From JBCCBV01 sp039033855 (GTDB taxonomy: Bacteria; Planctomycetota; Phycisphaerae; Phycisphaerales; Phycisphaeraceae): a stretch of DNA of 64,000 bases. The notes under the pieces were generated by a model, which was given only the letters and a program-made list of their open reading frames with translations, was not told where the DNA came from and made no database searches. Numbering within the stretch: position 1 is the first letter of the stretch; the number at the start of each line of letters is the position of its first letter. The stretch spans positions 1-64,000 of the forward strand of contig JBCCBV010000008.1 in NCBI GenBank assembly GCA_039033855.1, read 5' to 3'. Shown here piece by piece: positions 1-8,217 of the stretch. Both the position numbers and the translations under genes were made by a program.

Positions 1-875
1 AAGTACCCGCGGAAGCCGCCCCCGAAATCCCCGGAAGCCCCGGAATCCCCGTCCGCGCCGAGGCCCGCAGAACCTTCCGACCGATCCGAGGACGCCCCGT
101 TGACATTCTTTCTCAAACCAGATCGTTTCTTCGAAGGCCGAGAAGGTTCCTCGATCGCTTCCGGCTGCACGGCCATGCCCTCTTGCGGGCGCAGCAGCCA
201 CAGGTCGTCGGGCATCTTGCCGGCTGGGTTCGCCCGGGCGTCGGCGTAGGTCGTCTGACGAGCCGAGGGCACCGCGATCGCCTGCCGGTTGAACGTGTAC
301 GGCGCGTCGGCGGCCTTGCCTTTGTGAGAACACGCCGCCGAGCCCACGCAATAAAACAGGTGCGCATGGCTGCGGTTGAACTTGGTCTTGCAGTTCTGCC
401 CGAACGTGTAGTGCCAGATCACCCAGTTGCGGAACTGCAGTTGCTTGTCGCGCTCGAGCTTCTTGAGGTGCATCCGCGCCTCGGCCGCATACTCGTCGCC
501 GATCAGCAGATAAAAACTGCCCGTGGGCTTGAGCACCCGGGCCACGGCGGTGATCCAGTCTTCGGTCCACTGCACGTACTCGTCGCCCGGGCGTTTGTCC
601 CGGTACTGGTCGTACTGCCAGCCGATGTTGTAAGGCGGGTCGGCGAACACCAGGTCCACCGAGTCTTCCGGCCAGGCGGCCATGTGCTCCAGGCAATCGC
701 CCACCGACACGCGGTCGACCGGCAGCCCGGCGTCGGCTTTGACCCCGGCCACGGATACGGCCTTGGCCTTGCGCTGGACCTTGGCCTTCGGCTTCGCACC
801 GGGCTTCGCGCCCGGCTTGGCCTTGGCGGGGCGCGCGCTGCGGGCGGGGCTCGTCTTCTGGGCGGGCTTGGGCAT
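1..875 (-). CDS. DNA methyltransferase (DPPY class), cut by left edge
   Basis: Probable N6-adenine or N4-cytosine DNA methyltransferase. From the ATG at 875 the frame stays open to base 1, so the C-terminus lies outside the window. Residues 1-45 are Lys/Ala/Pro-rich (KAKPGAKPGAKPKAK) like a histone H1 tail. The catalytic motif IV DPPYNIGW starts at about residue 79, followed by the usual 'W..V.RVLKP.GSFYLLIGDEY' strand, a HYTFGQNCKTKFNRSH block and MPDDLW. DPPY lies N-terminal, as in beta-class enzymes, so the SAM-binding FxGxG motif should lie beyond the edge. After MPDDLW comes a Gly/Ser/Asp-rich stretch (GADGDSGASGDFGGGF) that looks like an insertion. No restriction partner is visible, so it may be an orphan regulatory methylase. 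The family call is firm; the base methylated is unknown. Confidence 0.82.
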   Translation of the reverse strand, partial: MPKPAQKTSPARSARPAKAKPGAKPGAKPKAKVQRKAKAVSVAGVKADAGLPVDRVSVGDCLEHMAAWPEDSVDLVFADPPYNIGWQYDQYRDKRPGDEYVQWTEDWITAVARVLKPTGSFYLLIGDEYAAEARMHLKKLERDKQLQFRNWVIWHYTFGQNCKTKFNRSHAHLFYCVGSAACSHKGKAADAPYTFNRQAIAVPSARQTTYADARANPAGKMPDDLWLLRPQEGMAVQPEAIEEPSRPSKKRSGLRKNVNGASSDRSEGSAGLGADGDSGASGDFGGGFRGY

Positions 876-1007
876 CCGGGCCTCGGGGCGAAGGGGCGTG
901 CGATTCCAAAGAACCGCCGGCGCATGGTAGCGCAATTGCGTGCCCGGCGCTGCGGTTTGGTTAGTCTGATGCGTGCAGACTCCGCCGAGCACACCGAGGA
1001 ACCCGCG

Positions 1008-2096
1008 ATGACCGACCGCCCCGTGGTCGTGATCAGCGAAGCGCTGGATGAAGGCTGGGCCGCCTGGCTGGGCGAGCGCGCCGACGTCCGCTGGGCGCGA
1101 TTCGACAACGACGGCTTCGACCAGGCGCTCGTCGATGCGCAAGGCCTGATCGTCCGCACGTACACCAAGGTCACCGCCGACCTCCTGGACACCGCGCCGG
1201 GCCTGCGGGTCGTCGGCCGGGCCGGGGTCGGGCTCGACAACATCGACCAAGACGCCTGCCAACAGCACGGCGTCCGCGTGGTTTACACCCCCGACGCCAA
1301 CACCCAGGCCGTGGTCGAATACGTGCTCGGCCTCATGCTCGACCACGTCCGCCCCAGGACCGACCTGCCGTCCGGCGCCGACGCGCAGGCCTTCCACCGC
1401 ATGCGGCAGACCGAAGTCGGGCGCGATCTCGGCCAGATGACCCTGGGCGTCGTGGGCTTCGGCCGGATCGGTCGGCGGGTAGCGCGCACCGCGTCTTCGC
1501 TGGGCATGACCGTCCTCGCCTGCGACCTGCTCGACGAGTTCCAGATCGGGCGCGACATCGTCAGCTCCGAAGTCACCCCCGGCTCGGTACGGCTGACGAG
1601 TCACGACGAGGTCTACCGCGCGTCGGACATCGTCACCCTCCACGCCGACGGCCGGGCCCGCAACCGCCACATGGTCGGCGCCGCCGAGCTGGCGCTCTTC
1701 AAGCGCGACGCCCTGCTGATCAACGCCGCCCGGGGCATGCTGCTCGACCCCGCGGCCCTGGGCGACTGGCTCCGAGACCGGCCGGGCGCCACCGCGGTGC
1801 TCGACGTCCACGACCCCGAGCCCCCCGTCGCCAACGACCCTCAAGACCCTCTCGCCGGGCTGGCCAACCTCCGCCGGCTGCCGCACCTGGCCTCGCGCAC
1901 CGAAACCGCCCTGGGCAACATGAGCGCCGTGGCCGAGGACGTTTGGCGGGTCCTCCAAGGCCATGCCCCCCACTGGCCCGCCTGGCGCGACGCCCGCGAC
2001 GAACCCGTCGACGACGCCGATCCCGCCGATCCCGCCGATCCCGCCGACGGCGAAGACGGCCGGGCACCCGACCCCGATGCCTCGCCCAAGGCCTGA
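1008..2096 (+). CDS. D-isomer-specific 2-hydroxyacid dehydrogenase (phosphoglycerate dehydrogenase-like)
   Basis: 362-residue NAD-dependent dehydrogenase, probably oxidising a D-2-hydroxyacid such as 3-phosphoglycerate in the cytoplasm. The Rossmann motif LGVVGFGRIGRRVA lies near residue 146. The family signatures follow: NAARGMLLD, then the acid in LDVHDPEPP and the catalytic His in LPHLASRTE. There is no C-terminal ACT domain, so it is shorter than full serA products. It ends in an acidic (DPA)n low-complexity tail. The ATG at 1008 is chosen because GAGGA lies about 7 bases upstream; an in-frame ATG at 969 is possible. It is divergent from the methyltransferase. It could be a serA paralogue or another hydroxyacid reductase. 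Confidence 0.85.
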   Translation: MTDRPVVVISEALDEGWAAWLGERADVRWARFDNDGFDQALVDAQGLIVRTYTKVTADLLDTAPGLRVVGRAGVGLDNIDQDACQQHGVRVVYTPDANTQAVVEYVLGLMLDHVRPRTDLPSGADAQAFHRMRQTEVGRDLGQMTLGVVGFGRIGRRVARTASSLGMTVLACDLLDEFQIGRDIVSSEVTPGSVRLTSHDEVYRASDIVTLHADGRARNRHMVGAAELALFKRDALLINAARGMLLDPAALGDWLRDRPGATAVLDVHDPEPPVANDPQDPLAGLANLRRLPHLASRTETALGNMSAVAEDVWRVLQGHAPHWPAWRDARDEPVDDADPADPADPADGEDGRAPDPDASPKA

Positions 2097-2279
2097 TTCA
2101 CCCAAATCGCCGCAAACTGAACAAAGATCAGGCGCTGCGGCCTTCATCCGTTGCGCAGTATCGGCACCCCTGCCCATTTTTTAGGCGACACTACGGAAAA
2201 GTGATTACCCCGCAGGCGACGTATAGCGGTAACTCTAGTGAGGAAAGGGGTTTCGGCACAGATTTTTTGAGCCAAACCC

Positions 2280-2308
2280 TTGTGCCCATCCGATCTCTTG
2301 GTTATCAT
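2280..2308 (+). promoter_or_regulatory. Candidate sigma-70-type promoter of a small RNA
   Basis: TTGTGC (2280-2285) and TATCAT (2303-2308, five of six bases of TATAAT) are separated by exactly 17 bases, in a stretch that is visibly more A+T-rich than its surroundings. The start of transcription would fall near 2315. No protein gene begins within about 270 bases, but a hairpin-rich stretch and a textbook terminator follow. Confidence 0.45.
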
Positions 2309-2314
2309 GACCCA

Positions 2315-2429
2315 ATCAGTGCCCGATCGATAAGCACTGCCACAACCGATCGCCCCCACCCCGCGTGCTTTCTTGCACGCGACCCCTCTCAAGCGGCCAC
2401 CTTCCCCCCAGGTGGCCGCTTATTTTTTC
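2315..2429 (+). ncRNA. Candidate small non-coding RNA
   Basis: About 115 nt between a promoter-like pair and a strong intrinsic terminator. It would fold into three hairpins: 2317-2322 with 2334-2339 (CAGTGC/GCACTG), 2362-2368 with 2375-2381 (CGCGTGC/GCACGCG), and the terminator stem. CCGATCG occurs twice, in the first loop and just after it. There is no ribosome-binding site with an open frame. It does not match any 6S, SRP or RNase P RNA core that I can recall. It could instead be a 5' leader of the exonuclease III gene at 2582, but the terminator would then lie inside the leader (attenuator-like). Confidence 0.4.
2391..2429 (+). terminator. Rho-independent terminator
   Basis: A perfect 12-base stem, AAGCGGCCACCT (2391-2402) and AGGTGGCCGCTT (2410-2421), encloses a 7-base loop and is followed by ATTTTTTC. 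The T-run is on the + strand only, so it acts on rightward transcription. Confidence 0.9.
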
Positions 2430-2581
2430 GCGCCCCCCCCGAAGCCCCGGATGTTCTCCCGGAAGCCCCGGACACCCCGCAAGCCACGCTTCCGGCATCG
2501 TCGGGGCGGACACGCACGATCCGTCCCTGCGCGTTCCCTGCTTCCGGAAGACGCCATCTCTTACGGGGGTAGCCTGAGACC

Positions 2582-3388
2582 ATGCGCATCGCCAGTTGGA
2601 ATCTCAACGGACTCCGCGCCGCCTGGCGCAAGGGCCTGGCCCACGAACTCACCCGACTCGACGCCGACGTCCTGCTGTTCCAGGAAATCCGCTGCGACCC
2701 CGACCAGGCGCCGCCTCCGATGGAGCTCGATGTGCTGGGTTACCCGCATCGCGTTTGGCACCCCGCCAAGAAGCCCGGCTACGCCGGCACGGCCGTGTGG
2801 TCGAAGCACCCCATCGTCCGCACCGCCACCAGCCTGTCCGAGCGCGACCCCGACGACGAGGGGCGTGTCCTGGCCGCCACACTCGAACTAAGCGGCGACG
2901 AACTCACCGTCGTCAGCGTCTACCTGCCCTCCGGCAGCAGCGGCGAACACCGCCAACAACAAAAAGAAGCCTGGATGCGCCGCTTCCGGCCCTGGGCCAC
3001 CCGGCAGCTCGCCAAGGGACCAACGATCTTGGCCGGCGACTTCAACCTCGCCATGACCCCGCGCGACCTCTACTACGCCAAGTCCAACGAAAAACAGTCC
3101 GGCTACCTGCCCCACGAACGCGCCTGGATGACCCGCCTGATCGCTTCCGGCTGGCGCGACTTGGTCCGCGAAGCCGCCGGCGACATCGACGGCCCTTACA
3201 CCTGGTGGTCCAACCGGGGCCAGGCCCGCAAGCTCGACCGCGGTTGGCGGATCGACTACGCCCTGGCGAACCCCGCCGCCGCGCCGCTCGTCAAGCAAGT
3301 CAGCGTCGACCGCGAGGCCTCGCTCGGCCGCAACGACGGCCCGGCCGTGTCCGACCACGCGCCCGTGGTGGTCGATCTGGATTTGTAG
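2582..3388 (+). CDS. xthA: Exodeoxyribonuclease III
   Basis: 268-residue AP endonuclease/3'-5' exonuclease for base-excision repair, near the usual family length. The family residues appear in order: N in SWNLNGLR near residue 8, catalytic E in FQEIRCD, Y in SVYLPSGSS, D and N in LAGDFNLAM, D in RIDYAL, and the terminal SDHAPVVVDL His/Asp pair. The ATG at 2582 follows a GGGGG stretch. The gene lies directly after the candidate small RNA and just 5 bases ahead of the membrane-protein array, so run-on transcription into that array is possible. Confidence 0.95.
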   Translation: MRIASWNLNGLRAAWRKGLAHELTRLDADVLLFQEIRCDPDQAPPPMELDVLGYPHRVWHPAKKPGYAGTAVWSKHPIVRTATSLSERDPDDEGRVLAATLELSGDELTVVSVYLPSGSSGEHRQQQKEAWMRRFRPWATRQLAKGPTILAGDFNLAMTPRDLYYAKSNEKQSGYLPHERAWMTRLIASGWRDLVREAAGDIDGPYTWWSNRGQARKLDRGWRIDYALANPAAAPLVKQVSVDREASLGRNDGPAVSDHAPVVVDLDL

Positions 3389-3393
3389 AGAAC

Positions 3394-3873
3394 ATGATAA
3401 ACCGGGGAGCCTCAACACCAGCCGACCCGGATACACCCAGCCGATACGCCCGGCTGCTCAAGCGCCGACGCCGCGCTCAATGGCTGGGCATGGTTGTAGG
3501 GCTCGCGCCCGGTGTGTTGATAGCGGCAGGCGCTTGGGGTCTTGCTGTACACCCAGGCTTTCCCCAACAGCTTTGGACCCTGGGGCCGCCGACCACACTC
3601 GTGGCCGGCGCGTGCTTATTGACAATCCGGCTGAGTTGTCGTTGCAGAAGCACGGGAACCACGATCTGGGCCATGCTCTTGAGCGTATGGGTGGTCATCG
3701 CCTTCTTCCTCGTCGTCGTGCTCATTCGAGGCCACGACAGCGACACCGAGCCGAATCACAACGCGACCGCAGTGATGTACACAGGCATCGTCGCCTACCT
3801 GCTCGGTCCTGTACTACTCTTCATCGACGGCATCCTCATGCCCCACGCCTGCCGAACCCCGGGGCGCGGATGA
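3394..3873 (+). CDS. Four-helix membrane protein, ribbon-less member of the array
   Basis: 159 residues, function unknown. A basic N-terminus (LLKRRRRAQW) is followed by about four hydrophobic segments, near residues 31-50, 60-75, 88-110 and 123-145. This is the same bundle that follows the zinc ribbon in its downstream neighbours, but no cysteine pair precedes it here. The stop overlaps the next ATG (ATGA at 3870). It is the first gene of the array and starts 5 bases after exonuclease III. The start is not decided by a strong ribosome-binding site. Confidence 0.7.
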   Translation: MINRGASTPADPDTPSRYARLLKRRRRAQWLGMVVGLAPGVLIAAGAWGLAVHPGFPQQLWTLGPPTTLVAGACLLTIRLSCRCRSTGTTIWAMLLSVWVVIAFFLVVVLIRGHDSDTEPNHNATAVMYTGIVAYLLGPVLLFIDGILMPHACRTPGRG

Positions 3874-4436
3874 TCTCAGACGACACAACCGAGCCCCGCC
3901 TCGCCTGCCCGCAGTGCGCTTACGACCTGCGCGGCGCGACCACGGTCGATACGCCGGGCGGCCCGTGCCTGCGCGGCGCCGAATGCGGTTGGGGAGGCAG
4001 CGTTAGCGAAGCCCTGCGCCCGTCCGCACTCGAACGCGCCATGCGCAAGGCGACACGCATCGCTTTCGCGCCGCTCCCGCTTGCGGTTCTGTGGTTCCTG
4101 CTCGCCGCATGTTCCGGACTGGCCGCCTTGCTGATCTTCATCCCGTTGACGCACACGGCCTGCGGCGTGGCCACCCTGGTGATGCGGCTTCGACACAAAC
4201 TGCCGTTCTCCGTCTGGCCCGTTGCGAGCGCCGTGTCGGTCTGGGTTTTCCTTGTTGCATTGGTGTGGTTCCTACATCTTGCACAACTGCACACACCAAG
4301 CCCGCAGGCGTCTAACCCGAGGCCAGTTATCTATGGATTGTTGGCCGTTGTATTAACGAGCCTCTTGGCCATACCGGCCGCGCCGATCCTCGACGAGCGA
4401 TCCCGCCGCCGTGCGTTCCAAAGGGCGATGCAATGA
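3870..4436 (+). CDS. Zinc-ribbon membrane protein
   Basis: 188 residues, function unknown. The N-terminus carries CPQCAYDLRG (Cys13, Cys16). A second pair is spaced more widely than usual (Cys33, Cys39, ending ECGWGG), so this ribbon is a variant. About four hydrophobic segments follow. It is coupled to both neighbours by ATGA overlaps (3870 and 4433). The ribbon should face the cytoplasm or bind a metal or partner; that is inferred from the fold class only. Confidence 0.75.
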   Translation: MISDDTTEPRLACPQCAYDLRGATTVDTPGGPCLRGAECGWGGSVSEALRPSALERAMRKATRIAFAPLPLAVLWFLLAACSGLAALLIFIPLTHTACGVATLVMRLRHKLPFSVWPVASAVSVWVFLVALVWFLHLAQLHTPSPQASNPRPVIYGLLAVVLTSLLAIPAAPILDERSRRRAFQRAMQ

Positions 4437-4582
4437 CCGCAGCCAGTACACCCGCCCACGCCTGACGCGTAGCGCATCGCAGCCGCGGAGGTCGCTATAC
4501 GGCCGTGCATACCCCAGGCCAAAACCACCGCTTCGTAAACGGCGACACCCCAAAGTATCGTGGCCCGACCGGGAGGCTGTTT
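4433..4582 (+). pseudogene. Interrupted 5' part or leader ORF ahead of the large array gene
   Basis: An ATG at 4433 overlaps the previous stop exactly as the other array starts do, but the frame meets TGA at 4463-4465 after ten codons. The same frame is then open through 4505 into the 4583 gene without another stop. So a single TGA separates a coupled start from the rest of the gene. It is either a broken N-terminus with re-initiation at 4583, or a ten-codon leader peptide. The peptide encoded between 4466 and 4582 is hydrophilic and has no cysteine ribbon. Confidence 0.4.
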
Positions 4583-6202
4583 ATGCCCAAGCACAAGGCA
4601 CGCTCCGAGAAGCAGGGCCGGGCGACACGCGCGACGACACACCCGATGTCCCGCAAGCTCCAGGGCCGGCAGAACTTCGCCGGGCAGGTCGCGCCTCTGC
4701 TCGCCGTCATCCCACTGCTGCCCGCGCTGGTCGGCGTCGCCGAACTCACCGGCGTTGCGATGCTGTACGGCCTGTCTCTCTGGATCACCTGCGCCGCGGT
4801 CCTCTCCGTCGCCATCGCCCTGCTCGTCATGCGCCCACTGGCTCGTTTCGGCCGATCCGTGCTCAGCACCGGCGCCCTCGCATGCGGCCTGTACGGCCTC
4901 TACGCGTGGTCATGGCCGAGACCCACCTGGCACGTTCCCGTCGTCGAGCCGTGGCTCCTCTGGGAAGGCGCCGACCTCGACACCTGGGCCGCCCTGATCG
5001 CGTGGGCGTCCGGCCCGATCCTCTTGATCGTCGATGCCTGCCAACTCAACCGCGCCCGCCGCACGCAACGCGCCGGCGAAACGCAGCCGCAAGGCACGCC
5101 CGCGCAGGGCGATGAGGGCGCCGTTTCCATGCCCCCAAACGCGGACCGCCTCAACGCGTTAACACGCCGAGCGAACTGGTTGACGCTAGGCCCGCCAGCG
5201 GTCGCCGTCGTGTTCACAACGATCGCCTTTACAACCGCGGCGCCCCTGCGCTACTGGCTGCTGCTGCCCGTGCCCCTGCCTTTTCTCTACGCGGGCTTCA
5301 GAATCATCGCGCTCCGACGCGAGGCCGACCTGCCTGCCACGGCCTGGACCAAGGTCAGCATGGTCTCGCCGGTCGTGATGCTGTTGGCCACGTACACATC
5401 CGTGGCGCTACAGCACGACGGCCTCGACGACGCGTCCCCTCAGATATGGACGCCGCACGGCCGCCACGCCGGGATCGAGTTGCTGCACTTCGCCAGCTTC
5501 GTGCTGATGATCGTGGCACCGCTGATCGACGGCGCATTGTTCCGCCACGTGGTGGATGGTCATCAAGACAACGCGCGAAGCGCGAACGACCTTCCTCTGC
5601 GCCGTTGGTGCCAAGAATGCCTGCGCGAAATCATCGGCGTTCAACCCGGCATGATGCATGGCGATGTCACCCTGACGTGTCGCGCCTGCGGCCGGCGGGA
5701 GAAGCAAAACCATGCGTCGAACGAACGAGAACGACGGCGTGCTGAACTCGCGCTGACGGTTGGGCCGTATCTCGCCGCCATCCCCCCGGCCATGTGCGTC
5801 GGCGCACTCTTGGCCGTGCCGTCAACGATTGCGGTTCTTGGCGATGACTTGGGCAACCCGCGTGCGATGGTGTACTTGATCCTGAGCTTCGCGAGCCTGA
5901 TTGGCGTGGGGATCAGCTTCGGCCTGGTCCTCCTGCGGTGGTGGGCAAACCTCCCCATGACGGCGTGGCCCGTGCTCGCGCTCGTGTTCGGCTCGGGAGC
6001 CGCCTTCCTCAGCGCGGTCTCTTTTCTTAGCATCGCATTATCTGGCCTTTCTTTCGGCTCCTCCGATGGACCACCCCCACCCGAGATCTTCTGGTGGGGT
6101 TGGCTGACAATCCTTTGCCTGGGCGCGGCAGCCAATGCGCTGCTGCTCGCCTTTGAATCACGATCGCTGTTCCGACTGGCCAGGCAGTTGCGTACGCCAT
6201 GA
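4583..6202 (+). CDS. Large multi-bundle zinc-ribbon membrane protein
   Basis: 539 residues, function unknown. It reads as three four-helix bundles in one chain: about residues 30-165, 205-320 and 390-535. One ribbon lies before the third bundle (C343-x2-C346 in WCQECLREIIG and C366-x2-C369 in LTCRACGRR). The first two bundles have no ribbon. The ATG at 4583 has GGGAGG six bases upstream and is the best start; a GTG at 4505 is in frame. Its stop overlaps the next start (ATGA at 6199). It looks like a fusion of array units. Confidence 0.75.
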   Translation: MPKHKARSEKQGRATRATTHPMSRKLQGRQNFAGQVAPLLAVIPLLPALVGVAELTGVAMLYGLSLWITCAAVLSVAIALLVMRPLARFGRSVLSTGALACGLYGLYAWSWPRPTWHVPVVEPWLLWEGADLDTWAALIAWASGPILLIVDACQLNRARRTQRAGETQPQGTPAQGDEGAVSMPPNADRLNALTRRANWLTLGPPAVAVVFTTIAFTTAAPLRYWLLLPVPLPFLYAGFRIIALRREADLPATAWTKVSMVSPVVMLLATYTSVALQHDGLDDASPQIWTPHGRHAGIELLHFASFVLMIVAPLIDGALFRHVVDGHQDNARSANDLPLRRWCQECLREIIGVQPGMMHGDVTLTCRACGRREKQNHASNERERRRAELALTVGPYLAAIPPAMCVGALLAVPSTIAVLGDDLGNPRAMVYLILSFASLIGVGISFGLVLLRWWANLPMTAWPVLALVFGSGAAFLSAVSFLSIALSGLSFGSSDGPPPPEIFWWGWLTILCLGAAANALLLAFESRSLFRLARQLRTP

Positions 6203-6933
6203 CGACGACGCCCCCATCAGAACCAGAGCCTTCTCACGGCCGCGACGAAACCGATTCGCAAGACGCGTACGCCCAGGAATACTTCGGTGCCCCAAACGAG
6301 CCGAGCCCGGCAGACCCGCCCGCGATTCCGCCTACAGTTCCGGCTTCCGCCACGATGCCGAAGCGCTGGTGCCCGCGCTGTTTATACGACCTCCGCGGCA
6401 CGCCGGAACAGGCTCACCCCAACAAGAACGTCCCCGAGGGCACGCCTTGTTCTACCACCACGCTCGCCTGCTCCGAATGCGGGTGGACGGGGCGAACGCG
6501 CAAGGCTCTCACGCCCGAGCGCATCGACAACGGCCGTAACGACGCATCGATCTTGCTCATCGTGTCGGTCTTGCTCGCACCCGCGGCGATGTTGCTCTAC
6601 GTCGGAGGATGGACGGCGGCGTCCGGCCCCACCTTCGCGCGCTATGCGCCAACGGTGCTCGCCATGCTGCTCTTCGCCGGCGCCGCGGCCTGGACGTGGG
6701 GCGTGCGGCGCAGCATCGGCATCCGCCGGTCCTACCGATCGGCCGTCGCGGTCCTCTGCTGGTTGACATGGTGGATCGCCGAGTTGTGGATTGGCGGACC
6801 TTGCTGCGCCGGGTTCTTGCTCACCATGGTCGGCTGGGGCCTGGTGTTTGCCGACGCGGTCGGCGCCGCCCGCCGGGTGCGCAAGTGGCCCAAGGTCGAT
6901 CGCGCTGCGCCCCCGCCGAACGAGACCGTCTAG
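6199..6933 (+). CDS. Zinc-ribbon membrane protein
   Basis: 244 residues, function unknown. An acidic, Pro-rich leader of about 55 residues precedes WCPRCLYDLRG (Cys58, Cys61) and CSECGWTG (Cys91, Cys94); the ribbon loop holds an extra PEGTPC insertion. Four hydrophobic segments fill residues 118-225. It starts by an ATGA overlap with the large array gene. It is the only member followed by a real gap (about 58 bases). Confidence 0.78.
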   Translation: MTTTPPSEPEPSHGRDETDSQDAYAQEYFGAPNEPSPADPPAIPPTVPASATMPKRWCPRCLYDLRGTPEQAHPNKNVPEGTPCSTTTLACSECGWTGRTRKALTPERIDNGRNDASILLIVSVLLAPAAMLLYVGGWTAASGPTFARYAPTVLAMLLFAGAAAWTWGVRRSIGIRRSYRSAVAVLCWLTWWIAELWIGGPCCAGFLLTMVGWGLVFADAVGAARRVRKWPKVDRAAPPPNETV

Positions 6934-6991
6934 ATTGATCCTACGGCTGTAGCGGCAGGGGTCGCCTTGCCCGCAACCCGGGAGCGCTTCG

Positions 6992-7696
6992 GTGTCCGAC
7001 CCTTACGAGTTGACCCAACCCGACCACGCCGGCCCGGCCGAAACCGACCCGCCGACGGCCACGGGTGCACGCCCGAGCGCGAACGCCGGCGCATTGTCTG
7101 GCTCACACGAACCTTCGTTGGCAGACCAGGCGCTGGGCGTACGCCGGCCGCCGGTAGCGCCCGTGGACACCACCCCGACCGCCCGGGATGTGTCGCGCTG
7201 GTGCCCGAGGTGCGGCTACGACCTGCGCGGCGCCGACATCGACCGCTCGACCGGCGTGGCCCTGACCGCGTGCGTCGATTGCGGCTGGCAAGGCCCGGTG
7301 CGCGAAACCGATGCTCACGCCGATGGCCGGGTCCGACACAAGTACCGCGCGATAGCGCGGTCGCTGTCGTGGGTGTGGGTGGTCGGGCCGGTGCTTCTCA
7401 TCCTCCTGTTCCTGGCCGGCGGCTGGGGCATGCCGTCCTGGGTCGTTGGATTGGTAGGCGTAGCGGGGATGGGCGCATACGTGGCGACGATCGTCTTTGG
7501 TTTCGCCGCGAGGTGGCGCTTCGAGCACAAGCCGTCCTGGCTGAGCGTGGCGGTCCTCGCGATGCTCGTGCCAGCGATTCTGCTGTCCTGGATTCTGATC
7601 GTGTCGATGCCTGTGGCCATCATGGCCGCCTTCGTGCTCGCATTCGAGATGTTGTCGATCGCCACGTCGCTTGAGCCGGAGGGGCAGGGCGGATGA
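6992..7696 (+). CDS. Zinc-ribbon membrane protein
   Basis: 234 residues, function unknown. A 70-residue low-complexity, Pro/Asp-rich leader precedes WCPRCGYDLRG (Cys71, Cys74) and CVDCGWQG (Cys94, Cys97), then four hydrophobic segments to residue 225. The GTG at 6992 is taken as the start because GGGAG lies about seven bases upstream and no ATG is available. Its stop overlaps the next gene (ATGA at 7693). Confidence 0.78.
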   Translation: MSDPYELTQPDHAGPAETDPPTATGARPSANAGALSGSHEPSLADQALGVRRPPVAPVDTTPTARDVSRWCPRCGYDLRGADIDRSTGVALTACVDCGWQGPVRETDAHADGRVRHKYRAIARSLSWVWVVGPVLLILLFLAGGWGMPSWVVGLVGVAGMGAYVATIVFGFAARWRFEHKPSWLSVAVLAMLVPAILLSWILIVSMPVAIMAAFVLAFEMLSIATSLEPEGQGG

Positions 7697-8217
7697 GCGG
7701 AAGCAACTGTGAGGAAAGTGATGTAAATATGCAGCCACCCGACAAGCAAAGCTCCCCTATTCTCAAAATAGACTGGAGGACAACACTCCTGGTTTGGCTA
7801 ATCAAGCTGCACTGTGTTGCTACAGTCGTCGTCTTAGCAGAGTTTGCGCTGCGCTCAATCACGTCTTCGGGTCTCAGCGACTACGTACCCACAGCCGTCC
7901 CTACTCCGCCAGGTATTGCCCTGATGGTCACGCCATCGGTCGCTTCACTTCTAGCACTGGTCGCCCAAAGAAGAGTATCGAACACAAAGCTGTTGTCGCT
8001 TGGCTTCTTCGGATTTCTCCAATGCAGCGGCTTGCTCTTTATCGTTAGCGCAAACCTGCCCGTGCTGCCGGAGTTAAGCTTGCTGGCCTTCCTTCTGATG
8101 CTAGGAGCTGTTGCTGCACTCCCGCTCTGGGTTGGGTTGAGCATCGTGCTTTCCATGCGAGCTTCCCGCTTGCTAAGAGAGCTTCGCAGAACTACACAAG
8201 AAGCAGGATTGACATGA
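7693..8217 (+). CDS. Four-helix membrane protein, ribbon-less, A+T-richer
   Basis: 174 residues, function unknown. It has hydrophobic segments near residues 28-55, 74-90, 100-122 and 128-152 and a basic C-terminus (SMRASRLLRELRR). There is no CxxC pair. It is coupled at both ends by ATGA overlaps. Base composition and codon choice are clearly less GC-rich than in the flanking members, and the codons are less biased. Confidence 0.7.
   Translation: MSGSNCEESDVNMQPPDKQSSPILKIDWRTTLLVWLIKLHCVATVVVLAEFALRSITSSGLSDYVPTAVPTPPGIALMVTPSVASLLALVAQRRVSNTKLLSLGFFGFLQCSGLLFIVSANLPVLPELSLLAFLLMLGAVAALPLWVGLSIVLSMRASRLLRELRRTTQEAGLT

Noticed and set aside
183..1007. Long N-terminal extension of the 2-hydroxyacid dehydrogenase frame
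   Set aside because: The extension is antisense to the methyltransferase catalytic domain; the real start has GAGGA before ATG 1008.
4463..4465. TGA read as selenocysteine
   Set aside because: The protein family has no redox role known to me at this position and no SECIS-like hairpin is evident; a broken start or leader peptide is simpler.
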